The notes under the pieces were generated by a model that was given only the letters and a program-made list of their open reading frames with translations, was not told where the DNA came from and did not search any database. A program made the translations under genes and the position numbers. 64,000 bases of DNA, from NCBI GenBank assembly GCA_002293475.1, contig DBDG01000046.1, positions 1 through 64,000 on the forward strand, given 5' to 3'. This DNA is from Lachnospiraceae bacterium UBA938. GTDB taxonomy: Bacteria; Bacillota; Clostridia; Lachnospirales; Lachnospiraceae. Of the stretch, positions 8,872-17,398 are shown one piece after another (positions within the stretch are counted from its first letter, which is position 1; each line of letters opens with the position of its first letter).

Positions 8872-10119
8872 ATGCCCACGATTACCCCTTTCCGAAGTGT
8901 CCGGCCTGATAAAGAGCTGGCTAGTCGCGTTGCCGCGTTGCCTTATGACGTGTATAGCCGCCAAGAAGCCTGTGAAGCCGTATCCAATGAACCTTTGTCT
9001 TTTTTACGGATTGACCGGGCGGAGATCGGCTTCCCGGATGACATGGACATGTATGACGACCGTGTCTATGCCAGGGCAAAGACCCTCTTGGAAGAAATGA
9101 TAGCTGACAAGACTTTTATAATAGAAGATAAACCTTGTTATTATATCTATGAACTGACCATGGAAGGACGCGCACAGACCGGGATCGTAGCCTGTTCTGC
9201 GGTATCGGATTATGAAAACGGACTGATTAAGAAACATGAGAACACAAGAGCAGATAAGGAAGCTGACCGTATCCGCCATGTCGATACTACCAATGCGCAC
9301 ACCGGCCCTATTTTCTTAATATATCGCTCCCAGCAATTGATTAATGACATCATCAAGAACACAAAGACCGCCGCCATGCCCGAATATGATTTCACTTCTG
9401 ACGACGGGATTCGGCACCGGATCTGGGTGATTGATGATAGCCTAAACATTGCCGCGTTGCAACAGGTTTTTACCGCTATACCGTGTACATACATTGCCGA
9501 CGGACACCATCGCTGTGCCTCTGCTGTCAAGGTGGGCATTGACCGAAGGGCAAAAAATGAATATCATACCGGTCTGGAAGAATATAACCGCTTTCTTTCC
9601 GTCTTATTTCCCGACGACCAATTATATATCATGCCCTATAACCGGGTGGTGGCCGACCTGAACGGCCTGGATGCTGATGCCTTTATTGACGCTGTGAAAG
9701 TAAACGGGTTTACCGTAGAATATGCCGGAACCGAGCCGCTTTCCCCGCCTCGGAGGGGTACTTTCGGTATGTATCTGGAAAACGGCTGGTATCTGCTGAC
9801 CGCCGAAGAAAGCATCCTGTCCCGTGATCCTGTCGCCGGCCTAGATGTTTCCCTCCTGCAGGATCATCTACTGAAACCAGTACTGGGAATTAACGATCCA
9901 AGGACCGATAAGCGTATTGATTTTGTCGGCGGTATCCGCGGTCTTAAGTTTCTAGAAGAGCGTGTGGCGGCGGATATGACGGTGGCCTTTTCCATGTATG
10001 CCACTTCGATTCAGGAATTGCTTGACGTAGCCGACGCCGGACAACTGATGCCGCCCAAATCGACCTGGTTTGAGCCCAAGCTGCGCAGCGGGCTGTTCAT
10101 ACATATGCTTGAAGGATGA
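8872..10119 (+). CDS. DUF1015 family protein
   Basis: A 415-residue soluble protein that I recognise as the DUF1015 family by its start (ITPFRSVRPDKELASRVAALPYDVYS in part), the motif TNAHTGPIFLIY and especially ADGHHRCASAVKVG near residue 210. The function of the family is not established. In many Firmicutes such genes sit beside serine biosynthesis genes (serC, serA), which are not present here. It has its own consensus promoter and appears to be a single-gene unit. No signal peptide or membrane segment. Confidence 0.85.
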   Translation: MPTITPFRSVRPDKELASRVAALPYDVYSRQEACEAVSNEPLSFLRIDRAEIGFPDDMDMYDDRVYARAKTLLEEMIADKTFIIEDKPCYYIYELTMEGRAQTGIVACSAVSDYENGLIKKHENTRADKEADRIRHVDTTNAHTGPIFLIYRSQQLINDIIKNTKTAAMPEYDFTSDDGIRHRIWVIDDSLNIAALQQVFTAIPCTYIADGHHRCASAVKVGIDRRAKNEYHTGLEEYNRFLSVLFPDDQLYIMPYNRVVADLNGLDADAFIDAVKVNGFTVEYAGTEPLSPPRRGTFGMYLENGWYLLTAEESILSRDPVAGLDVSLLQDHLLKPVLGINDPRTDKRIDFVGGIRGLKFLEERVAADMTVAFSMYATSIQELLDVADAGQLMPPKSTWFEPKLRSGLFIHMLEG

Positions 10120-10182
10120 AGGTCGTTCCGATGGATATCCTACATATGTATTTTAAATCTAAACAAGAGAGGTGTAACAAGT

Positions 10183-10572
10183 ATGTTTTGTGTTAAATGC
10201 GGATTGGAATTAGATAATACTGCGAATTTTTGCCCCAAATGCGGTTTTAAGGTTAATACGAATTCCCCGGAACACTCAATCAGGCTAAAATGCCAAGATT
10301 GCGGCGGAGAGTTAGCAATAGATGAAAAGCAGGAAGTCATGTGTTGCCCATACTGTGGATCCACAAGAAAGTTTTTCGTAAGCGACGAAGTTAAGATTGA
10401 AATGATTAAAGGTCAATCCCAAGTTGACATGATCCGAGCCACTGGGGATCTGGCTGAAAGAAAATGGGAACGAGAACGAATTAACAATAAAGATTTTTGG
10501 AAATTATATAGAAAATTTGTGATATCAATTATAATTTTCTTAGTTTTAATTCTTCTTATGACCTCAAAATAA
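10183..10572 (+). CDS. Double zinc-ribbon protein with C-terminal membrane anchor
   Basis: A 129-residue protein with two zinc-ribbon-like segments: CVKCG and CPKCG (about residues 3-21), then CQDCGG and CCPYCG (about 38-60). A charged, helical middle follows, and a hydrophobic segment (about 108-126) near the C-terminus ends in a few polar residues, as in a tail-anchored protein. The ribosome binding site is AAGAGAGGTG upstream of the ATG at 10183. Function is unknown. It is 63 nt downstream of the DUF1015 gene and convergent with proB. Confidence 0.75.
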   Translation: MFCVKCGLELDNTANFCPKCGFKVNTNSPEHSIRLKCQDCGGELAIDEKQEVMCCPYCGSTRKFFVSDEVKIEMIKGQSQVDMIRATGDLAERKWERERINNKDFWKLYRKFVISIIIFLVLILLMTSK

Positions 10573-10600
10573 GCCTATGGTTTATACATAGACTTACCGG

Positions 10601-11413
10601 TTATGCCTTGAATAAAGTACCGATCTGGATACCTTCTAAGATATCCGGAATATTATATACCCGGTCGCCATTGGCAATGACCATGTCGATCCCGGCTTCC
10701 ATGGCGATCTTGGCCGCCGCTATTTTCGTCACCATGCCGCCGGTGCCGACATTGGACTTGACGCCCTTCGCCATTTCCTCCAGTTCATGGTCGATCTGTC
10801 GGACACAATTAATAAAAACCGCATTCTCATTGACCCTCGGATCATCTGTATACATGCCGTTGATATCCGTCAGCAGGATCAGCAGCTCCGCGTCCACTAG
10901 CTCGGCCACATATGCGGAAAGAGTATCATTGTCCCCAAAATTATCGTTCTGAATCTCGTCTGTTGAGATTGCATCATTTTCATTCAGGATCGGAATCACT
11001 CCCATTTTTAGCAGTTGCTCCAGCGTCCGTTGAGTATTCATACGGGTAGACTCATTGGTAATGACATTTTTAGTGACCAATATCTGGGCGATCGTCTGGT
11101 TATACTCGGCAAACAGCTTCTGATATATCATCATCAACTGAGCCTGCCCGACTGCCGAACACGCTTGGGTGACTGCCAGCTCCTTGGGTCTTTCTTTGAT
11201 GCCCAGCGCCTTGCGTCCCGCCCCCACGGCACCGGAAGAGACTACGATCACTTCTTTATTACGGTTACGGATATCGGTCAAGACCCTGACGTATTTTTCC
11301 AGCTTAACTAGGTTGACATGCCCGGTTTCTGCATGGGTTATCGTTGAGGTGCCAATCTTGATAACCACCCTTTTCTTATTATTTATGTAACTTCTATCTA
11401 TAATTGTGTCCAC
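10601..11413 (-). CDS. proB: Glutamate 5-kinase (short form, no PUA domain)
   Basis: A 270-residue amino-acid kinase that phosphorylates glutamate in the first step of proline synthesis. It shows VVIKIGTSTIT at the N-terminus, SSGAVGAGRKALG, the NENDAIS loop, NFGDNDTLSAYVA, LLTDINGMYTDDP and VGTGGMVTKI. It lacks the C-terminal PUA domain of the 367-residue E. coli enzyme. The start is a GTG at 11413 with only a weak upstream AAAGG. No proA is adjacent, so it is transcribed alone from the promoter at 11514-11542. Confidence 0.93.
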   Translation of the reverse strand: MDTIIDRSYINNKKRVVIKIGTSTITHAETGHVNLVKLEKYVRVLTDIRNRNKEVIVVSSGAVGAGRKALGIKERPKELAVTQACSAVGQAQLMMIYQKLFAEYNQTIAQILVTKNVITNESTRMNTQRTLEQLLKMGVIPILNENDAISTDEIQNDNFGDNDTLSAYVAELVDAELLILLTDINGMYTDDPRVNENAVFINCVRQIDHELEEMAKGVKSNVGTGGMVTKIAAAKIAMEAGIDMVIANGDRVYNIPDILEGIQIGTLFKA

Positions 11414-11513
11414 TGCTTATATCCAGCCTTTCTGCTCTGATTGTATGGCCGTCTTGGCCGAGTCCTTCTTCTTCAATCTGTCGGCACTCTGGCTCCGCCT
11501 GACCCATTTACAT

Positions 11514-11542
11514 ATTGTAGCACATGGGATTGTGCTCTGCAA
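11514..11542 (-). promoter_or_regulatory. Sigma-A type promoter of proB
   Basis: Minus strand -35 TTGCAG (11537-11542) and -10 TACAAT (11514-11519) with a 17-nt spacer, about 100 nt upstream of the GTG start. The tandem 25-bp repeat lies immediately upstream of the -35. Confidence 0.65.
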
Positions 11543-11545
11543 TGC

Positions 11546-11595
11546 TTTACGAATGTGGCTTTTCTTTTTCTTTACGAATGTGGCTTTTCTTTTTC
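11546..11595. repeat. 25-bp tandem duplication upstream of the proB promoter
   Basis: Positions 11546-11570 are repeated exactly at 11571-11595 (unit begins TTTACGAATGTGGC and ends in a T-rich run). It ends four bases before the proB -35 box on the minus strand, so it could alter upstream-element or regulator binding. Confidence 0.9.
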
Positions 11596-11756
11596 TTTTT
11601 TTATATCCGGTTTTATGCGGTTTTAGTGCTTTAATCACCAAAAAGCCAAAAAAGCAGTTAAATGGTCGTTTTAGGCATTTTTATAGTTTTTATTAATATA
11701 TTTTGCTACAATTAGTTAAGAAATCATTATATAAAAACAAAACTGGAGGAATCACC

Positions 11757-11954
11757 ATGATTATTTCATATGCTAAGTACAGTGCTTTATTGAAAGCCAA
11801 AAAAGTGAACTCTTATAACGTTTCCAAGGCTACCGGCATCCATCAGGCCACCTTGTCAGACTGGAAAACAGGCAGAAGCGCACCTAAATCAGATAAACTA
11901 TATCTTTTAGCCAAATACTTTGGTGTTACCATGGAGTATTTTGTCGAAGAATAG
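11757..11954 (+). CDS. Small XRE-family helix-turn-helix regulator
   Basis: A 65-residue protein that is essentially one HTH domain: ALLKAKKVNSYNVSKATGI, then HQATLSDWKTGRSAPKSDKL as turn and recognition helix, and YLLAKYFGVTMEYFVEE as the last helix. The start is the ATG at 11757 with CTGGAGGA six bases upstream. Such single-domain regulators occur as prophage or ICE remnants or as stand-alone regulators; no mobile genes are adjacent. It could regulate itself, proB or bioY; the sequence does not decide. Confidence 0.88.
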   Translation: MIISYAKYSALLKAKKVNSYNVSKATGIHQATLSDWKTGRSAPKSDKLYLLAKYFGVTMEYFVEE

Positions 11955-11959
11955 GTTTT

Positions 11960-12059
11960 GTAGATTTAGGACGTAGATTTAGGACGTAGATTTAGGACGT
12001 AGATTTAGGACGTAGATTTAGGACGTAGATTTAGGACGTAGATTTAGGGCGTAGACTTA
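11960..12059. repeat. 13-bp tandem repeat (about 7.7 copies)
   Basis: The unit GTAGATTTAGGAC repeats head to tail from 11960: six perfect copies, a seventh ending in GGGC (12038-12050) and a partial eighth (12051-12059). It starts six bases after the XRE stop codon and ends about 110 nt before bioY. The unit length is not a multiple of three and each copy has a TAG, so it is not coding. Confidence 0.97.
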
Positions 12060-12170
12060 ATTAGGGAATTTGATGATGACTTAACCATTTTATTGTGCTA
12101 ATATATAAACAAGATTATTCTAGGCTGTTCTTTAACAGAATAGACACTATATATCAGAAGAGGAAGTTTC

Positions 12171-12740
12171 ATGGATACAACCCCGCCCCCCAAAACTGAT
12201 GTCCGGAATATGACCCAAATTGCCCTGTGCATTACCGTTCTATGTGTTTCGTCCTATCTGGTCATACCATTGCCGTTTACTCCTATCGTACTGAGCCTCC
12301 ATACTATTATGGTTAATCTGATCGGTCTCATCTTAAAACCGAAGTCGGCGGGATATGCGCTTGCTGTCTACCTGCTGATGGGTTTGGTCGGCCTGCCGGT
12401 TTACTCAAACGGAACTTCCGGTCCGGGAAAGCTGTTTGGTCCGGCAGGCGGGTTTTACTTTGGCTTCCTGATTGCAGTGACCGTTATCAGTCTACTTAAA
12501 GGCAAGAAAATTAATTTCTGGCGGTATGTACTGGTGACTACTGCCTTGGGCTTGCCGATTCAGCATGCCTGCGCGATACTGGTGATGTGTTTACATAACG
12601 GCTTCAATATTGCCGCTTCCGCAGCAACTGTATCATTTCCCTTTATCCCCGGTGATATTGTGAAATGCGTTATTGCGTCCGCCCTTGGTATCGTGCTGAA
12701 TAAAACTGTGCGGCCGGCCACGTCAGATTATAATACATAA
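12171..12740 (+). CDS. bioY: Biotin transporter, substrate-binding S component BioY
   Basis: A 189-residue integral membrane protein with about six hydrophobic segments and the BioY signatures: LPFTPIVLSLHTIMVNL near the N-terminus, LMGLVGLPVYSNGTSG and FGPAGGFYFGFL. It is the S component of an ECF transporter and binds biotin; the EcfA/A'/T energising module is not in the window. Ribosome binding site AGAGGAAG upstream. A small hairpin (CTGTT/AACAG near 12127) lies in the leader. I could not find a clear BirA operator. Confidence 0.93.
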   Translation: MDTTPPPKTDVRNMTQIALCITVLCVSSYLVIPLPFTPIVLSLHTIMVNLIGLILKPKSAGYALAVYLLMGLVGLPVYSNGTSGPGKLFGPAGGFYFGFLIAVTVISLLKGKKINFWRYVLVTTALGLPIQHACAILVMCLHNGFNIAASAATVSFPFIPGDIVKCVIASALGIVLNKTVRPATSDYNT

Positions 12741-12790
12741 TTTTAGCCGCAGAAAGATTAATCCTGATCATCTCTACATTCTTACTTATA

Positions 12791-13591
12791 TCAATTGGCA
12801 TTTCCGATTTCCTTAAGGAAATCCAGCATAATCCGGTTAAACTCTTTAGGCTTTTCCCAGGTCACGGCATGGCCACAGTCCTCTACTACGAGATAGCGGC
12901 CGTTGGGACACTGCTTGGCAGCATATTCCGCGTGTTCCCATGGAGCCATGGGGCTATGACTTCCCGCAATGAACAGGGCAGGAACGGAAATCTTCGGCAG
13001 TACATCCAAGAAATCCGCATCCGCCATGCCAAGGAGCATGGGCCTTGTGGCTGCGAGATCTGACTTGGGATTGAGCAGCACTGACATAAAGAGGGTAAAT
13101 TTGGCCTTCACGCTCAGAGGAGCATAAATAGGGTTGGGCAGGGCCTCAAAATAGGCGGTTTTTGTTTCCTCTGTCAAGCCTCTGAGACCGAATTGCCACT
13201 TATCGTCGTTCAGTGCCCTCACGGTTGAATCGATGTTGACAAAGCCGGCGGTCTCTACGTCTCCGTATTGTCTGAAATACTCCATTACTGCCGACCCACC
13301 CATAGACTGGCCGACTAGAACCGGCTTTTTGTCCAAGGCTAGATAGGTTAACAATTCGTGAATATCCCGGCCCTGTCGCTCTATGGACTGATCGCCGGAG
13401 GTCATGTCGGATTTGCCGTGACAGCGCCGGTCATATTCCAGCACACGATATCCGGCCTTAACAAGAACCTTCGTTTGCATAGCCCAGCTGGTTGCCGAAG
13501 CGCCATAGCCGGCGATGAGAATCACAGGCAGGCCGTTTCCCCGATCAGTGTACCTTAGTGTCAGGCCATCACTAGACTTATATTCTCCCAT
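12791..13591 (-). CDS. Alpha/beta hydrolase (last gene of the catabolic operon)
   Basis: A 266-residue alpha/beta hydrolase of the enol-lactonase/haloperoxidase-like group. The oxyanion segment (VILIAGYGASATSW), the nucleophile elbow GQSMGG (Ser near residue 96) and the catalytic His in DCGHAVTWEKP near the C-terminus are visible. The usual acid after strand 7 is absent (AGSHSPMAPWEHAE); an Asp after the presumed strand 6 (VNIDST) is present instead. No signal peptide, so it is cytoplasmic. It is a paralogue of the preceding gene and the last gene of the dehydrogenase-Opp operon. The substrate is unknown. Confidence 0.85.
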   Translation of the reverse strand: MGEYKSSDGLTLRYTDRGNGLPVILIAGYGASATSWAMQTKVLVKAGYRVLEYDRRCHGKSDMTSGDQSIERQGRDIHELLTYLALDKKPVLVGQSMGGSAVMEYFRQYGDVETAGFVNIDSTVRALNDDKWQFGLRGLTEETKTAYFEALPNPIYAPLSVKAKFTLFMSVLLNPKSDLAATRPMLLGMADADFLDVLPKISVPALFIAGSHSPMAPWEHAEYAAKQCPNGRYLVVEDCGHAVTWEKPKEFNRIMLDFLKEIGNAN

Positions 13592-13688
13592 TTGTCTACC
13601 TCCATTTTCATACTATCAAACTTGCTTGCCACCTCTGGTACAAGCATATTTGATTGTGTTTTAATTTAAGCCACCTAAACTATTTCAT

Positions 13689-14498
13689 CTAGACTATTTC
13701 ACTGAGGAAGTTTAACAGCTCAGCATTAAATTCATCAGGCTTTTCCCAGTTTACACAATGTCCGCAACGGTCTAAGATAACTACCCGGCCATTTTGAGCG
13801 CGGAAAGCCATTTGCTCCGCATGCTCGCTGGGCCAAAAGGGGCTGTTGTTCCCCGCCATAAAAAGGGCGGGTACACGAATCTGCGGCAGGATGTCCAGCC
13901 AGCTGGCATAAGCATGATCAAGCAGAAGCGGCTTGGTCAGCTCCAGATCAAACCCCGGCTCTTGCGCAGCGATGCGAGCAATTTCCGCGGCAACAAATTC
14001 CGGCAGGGGCTCATAGATCGACGCTGGTATGGGCTTATCAAAAAAAACTGCCATGGTCTTCTTATCAAATCCGTACATGCCATGGGGCCAGATTTCCGTT
14101 GTCAGCATCTGCGGCGTCTGGTCAACTGTAACCAGAGCCTTCATATCCTCATCACCGAACAGGGAAATGTAGCAAAGCAGGCTGGCAGCACCCATCGACT
14201 GCCCCACGAAGACTGTCTTGCCGGACAAGCCGCTGGCATCGACAAATTCCTTGAGGTCGGCGGCTAGGCGTGACAGGCGAAAGCCGTAAGAAGGCCTATC
14301 GGAAAAGCCGTGGAATCTGGGGTTCCAGCCTATAACCCGGTAGCCGGCGGTAAGCAGAGCCTTCTTCTGATAAAACCAAGTCTGTGCCGAGGCCGAATAT
14401 CCGGCAATAAGCAGAATAGGCGGGCCGCTTCCCTCATCAAAGTATTTAAGGACGGCGCCGTCAGAGGCCCGGAAGCTTAGAAAATCATTCTCACACAT
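13689..14498 (-). CDS. Alpha/beta hydrolase (paralogue)
   Basis: A 269-residue alpha/beta hydrolase similar to the next gene along its whole length. GQSMGAAS holds the nucleophile, and DRCGHCVNWEKPDEF holds the histidine. As in its neighbour, the strand-7 loop has no Asp (AGNNSPFWPSEHAE), while VTVDQT after strand 6 carries one. The start is the ATG at 14498 with GGGAGG upstream; the open frame continues into the end of the ATPase gene, but that is not a natural start. Together with the transporter it may hydrolyse the imported substrate inside the cell. Confidence 0.85.
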   Translation of the reverse strand: MCENDFLSFRASDGAVLKYFDEGSGPPILLIAGYSASAQTWFYQKKALLTAGYRVIGWNPRFHGFSDRPSYGFRLSRLAADLKEFVDASGLSGKTVFVGQSMGAASLLCYISLFGDEDMKALVTVDQTPQMLTTEIWPHGMYGFDKKTMAVFFDKPIPASIYEPLPEFVAAEIARIAAQEPGFDLELTKPLLLDHAYASWLDILPQIRVPALFMAGNNSPFWPSEHAEQMAFRAQNGRVVILDRCGHCVNWEKPDEFNAELLNFLSEIV

Positions 14499-14544
14499 GT
14501 GATTCCTCCCATTATATATGGAAAACACTATCAAAATAGCAATC

Positions 14545-15519
14545 TCAGCGGGAAAGCTCACCACAGGCAACAAAGTGCCCACTTTCAATCTCACTAAGCT
14601 GTGGATCCGCCCCTTTACAACGCGGGCAGGCCTTCGGGCAGCGGGGTGCGAAGCGGCAGCCCGGTTCAGGCGCCACGGGACTTGTAAGCTCTCCGGACAT
14701 GGGCTGATGGCTGAGCTTTTTTCCCCGCAGGCTCGGCACCGGAATCGCGTTCAGCAGCCCTATGGTATAGGGGTGCCGGGGATTTTTAAAAAGCTCCTTG
14801 GACGGAGCGCGCTCCACGCACTGGCCTAAGTACATGACGGCTATTTCGGAGCTTATATAACGCACAACACTCAGGTCGTGGGTGATGAACATATAGGTCA
14901 GTCCTCGTTGTTCCTGAAGATCCATCATGAGGTTCAATATCTGCGCCTGTATTGAAACATCCAGAGAGGAAACCGGCTCGTCACAGACTATGAACTCTGG
15001 ATCCAAGGCTAAGGCGCGGGCGATCCCCGTTCTCTGCCGGCGGCCGCCGTCCATCTCGTGAGCGTAGCTCTCGGCAAAACGGTGGTCAAGTCCCACACTG
15101 TCCATAAGCTCCTCCACCCGCTCATACAGCCGTGACTTCGCGGAATAGGCTTTAGCGATGCGGAGCGGTTCGGCGATAAGCTCCCGCACGGACATGCGCG
15201 GGTCAAGCGAGGCATAGGGATCTTGGAAGATCAACTGCATGGATTTTTTTAGCTCGGCCATCCGGGTCTTATCATAGTCGAGAATATTCTCGCCCTTGTA
15301 AAGCACCTGGCCGGCGGTAGCCTCTAAAAGGCGCAGGGTAACGCGGCCAAGCGTTGTCTTTCCGCAGCCGGACTCGCCGACGATACCGAGAGTTTTGCCT
15401 TTTTCTATGGACAGATACACATCGTCAACGGCATGGAGCATACCGTAGGGCGTTTTAAAGTATTTTTTCAGACCCCGCACCTCTACGAGGGGTGCGGACT
15501 CGTTTTTTACTTGCGTCAC
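14545..15519 (-). CDS. Opp/Dpp-type ABC transporter ATPase (OppF-like)
   Basis: A 324-residue ATPase with Walker [10 protein letters not shown], Walker B FIVCDEP, the H-loop in [12 protein letters not shown], and the oligopeptide-transporter C-terminal domain with cysteines ([14 protein letters not shown]). The ABC signature reads MDGGRRQR in place of LSGGQRQR, a variant I have seen in clostridial members of this family. It energises import by the permeases of this operon together with the next ATPase, which it overlaps by four bases (ATGA). Confidence 0.93.
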   Translation of the reverse strand: MTQVKNESAPLVEVRGLKKYFKTPYGMLHAVDDVYLSIEKGKTLGIVGESGCGKTTLGRVTLRLLEATAGQVLYKGENILDYDKTRMAELKKSMQLIFQDPYASLDPRMSVRELIAEPLRIAKAYSAKSRLYERVEELMDSVGLDHRFAESYAHEMDGGRRQRTGIARALALDPEFIVCDEPVSSLDVSIQAQILNLMMDLQEQRGLTYMFITHDLSVVRYISSEIAVMYLGQCVERAPSKELFKNPRHPYTIGLLNAIPVPSLRGKKLSHQPMSGELTSPVAPEPGCRFAPRCPKACPRCKGADPQLSEIESGHFVACGELSR

Positions 15520-16511
15520 GATTTTGCCTCCTTCCTCGCTTCCCTATATAGAAAGCATTTTATCACATGTCCCCCGGCAACGGCTATATCCTCCGGAATA
15601 TTTTCCCGGCACTGCTGTGTACACTGAGGACAGCGGGGAGAAAAACGGCAGCCCTTCATCTCGACCGTCGGGTCGGGCATCAAGCCGTCAATAGCAACCA
15701 GCCTCTTAGCATCCCCGGTCAGACTCGGAATTGCTCCGAAAAGCCCCTTTGTATAGGGATGATGCGCTTCGCCTTCGAATATATCGACAGTCGTTCCCGA
15801 CTCGATAATCTCCCCGGCGTACATGACAGCTACCCTGTCACAAGTCTGCGCAACTACACCTAGATCGTGGGTAATAAGCAGCATGGCGGTGCCCAGTTTC
15901 TCCTTAAGCTCCGCTATCAGGGACAGAACCTGCGCCTGTATTGTTACGTCCAAGGCAGTCGTCGGCTCGTCGGCCAGAATAAGCTTGGGCTTACAGGCTA
16001 AGGCGATGGCTATGACCACGCGCTGTTTCATGCCACCGGAAAACTGGTGCGGATACTCCTTCTTACGTTTTGATGGTATGCCGACCATCTCCAGCAGCGA
16101 GTCTACCTGCGCATCAAGCTCAGAGACGCTTTGACCCTCAGTATTATGAAGCTCGAGAGCCTCTTGAATCTGCTTGCCAACGGGGATAACAGGGTTAAGA
16201 CTGCTCATGGGATCCTGAAAAATCATTGACACCGTGCTGCCGCGGAGTAGGCGCATGTCTGCCTCGGTGGCCCGGGTGATGTCAACGCCGTCAAGAATTA
16301 TACTTCCAGCGGTAATTATTCCCACCTTATCGGGCAGGAGACCCATGACCGAAAGCGCAGTTGTTGTTTTCCCTGCGCCGGTTTCCCCCACAAGTCCCAA
16401 GGTCTCCCCATAGCCCAGGCTAAGATTAACGCCGCTGGCAGCAAAAACCCGCGCATCGTCAGTCTTATAGACGGCGGAAAGGTTTTTAACTTCAAGTAAT
16501 TTATCCGACAT
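15516..16511 (-). CDS. Opp/Dpp-type ABC transporter ATPase (OppD-like)
   Basis: A 331-residue ATPase with Walker A GETGAGKTT, a canonical signature FSGGMKQR, Walker B LILADEP, LDVTIQAQVL and THDLGVVAQ. The C-terminal cysteine-rich oligopeptide domain is present (CRFSPRCPQCTQQC). It pairs with the OppF-like ATPase to form an asymmetric dimer. It lies 11 nt after the second permease gene. Confidence 0.94.
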   Translation of the reverse strand: MSDKLLEVKNLSAVYKTDDARVFAASGVNLSLGYGETLGLVGETGAGKTTTALSVMGLLPDKVGIITAGSIILDGVDITRATEADMRLLRGSTVSMIFQDPMSSLNPVIPVGKQIQEALELHNTEGQSVSELDAQVDSLLEMVGIPSKRKKEYPHQFSGGMKQRVVIAIALACKPKLILADEPTTALDVTIQAQVLSLIAELKEKLGTAMLLITHDLGVVAQTCDRVAVMYAGEIIESGTTVDIFEGEAHHPYTKGLFGAIPSLTGDAKRLVAIDGLMPDPTVEMKGCRFSPRCPQCTQQCRENIPEDIAVAGGHVIKCFLYREARKEAKS

Positions 16512-16522
16512 ATGACCGTCCT

Positions 16523-17398
16523 CTACTTTCTTAGTTTTGGATCAAGTGCGTCGCGCAGGCCGTCCCCTAACAGGTTAAAGGACATGACCGTGATGGCGGT
16601 CGCCGCGCCTGGAAATAGGATGAGATATGGGTAGTCGCGTAGATAGCTCTGCGCCTCGCTCATCATGTATCCCCACTCTGGCGTGGGCGGCTGAACGCCC
16701 AGACCCATGAAACTGAGTATAGCTATGGCAAGAATGCTTCCGCCCAAGCCCAAGGTCGTCTGTACGATAATGGGAGCCATGCAGTTGGGCAGAATATGCC
16801 GTGTTATGATACGTGAGTTTTTTGAGCCAAAGCATCGGGCGGCTTCTATGTAGTCTTGGCTGTTGACACCCATTACTGCCGCGCGGACGATGCGGCAATA
16901 ACCCGGCCAGCCCGCTAAGGTAAGGGCAAGTAGGACGTTGAAAAGGTTCGATCCTAGCGCAGCCACGATCGCAATTGCCAAGATTACTACGGGAATGGAC
17001 AGGAAAACGTCCGTTATCCGCATGATGATAAGATCCGTCATGCCACCAAAATAACCCGCAACAGCTCCGGCAATAATGCCGATAATCATCGCCGAAAAAA
17101 CGCACAGAAAGCCCCAGACCAAGGATACTCGTGCTCCGAAGAGTACCCGCTGAAATACGTCACGGCCATTGTGATCTGTTCCGAACCAATGCTCAGGGCT
17201 CGGCGTTTTTAGCTTATCCATGACATTCATGTCGATGGCCTTCGAGTAATCCCCAAAGAGGCTGACGCCGATAGCCAAGACAAATAACAGGACAAGGATG
17301 ATGAGCCCTGCCATGGCCAGCCGATTCTTCTTGAAGCGAAACCACACTGAGCGCAGCATCGTTCCACGTTTTTGCTTACTTTTTTCCATCTGTCTCAC
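16523..17398 (-). CDS. Opp/Dpp-type ABC transporter permease (OppC-like)
   Basis: A 291-residue permease with an N-terminal OppC-type segment (MLRSVWFRFKKNRLAMAGL), about six membrane segments, and the EAA loop EAARCFGSKNSRIITRHILPN. The region HWFGTDHNGRDVFQRVLFGAR is typical of the DppC/OppC group. It overlaps the first permease gene by four bases. Confidence 0.94.
   Translation of the reverse strand: MRQMEKSKQKRGTMLRSVWFRFKKNRLAMAGLIILVLLFVLAIGVSLFGDYSKAIDMNVMDKLKTPSPEHWFGTDHNGRDVFQRVLFGARVSLVWGFLCVFSAMIIGIIAGAVAGYFGGMTDLIIMRITDVFLSIPVVILAIAIVAALGSNLFNVLLALTLAGWPGYCRIVRAAVMGVNSQDYIEAARCFGSKNSRIITRHILPNCMAPIIVQTTLGLGGSILAIAILSFMGLGVQPPTPEWGYMMSEAQSYLRDYPYLILFPGAATAITVMSFNLLGDGLRDALDPKLRK

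Larger units (their letters stand above)
11414..11756. other. 343-nt divergent proB-XRE gap
   Basis: No gene is seen. It holds the proB leader and promoter (minus strand), a 25-bp tandem duplication, and the start region of the XRE gene, which is AT-rich with a possible TACAAT at about 11706-11711 but no convincing -35. Confidence 0.5.

Noticed and set aside
11960..12059. CRISPR array
   Set aside because: The 13-bp units are contiguous with no spacers, and no cas genes are near.
12060..12170. BirA operator upstream of bioY
   Set aside because: Only a half-site-like TTAACC was found, without an inverted partner at suitable spacing.
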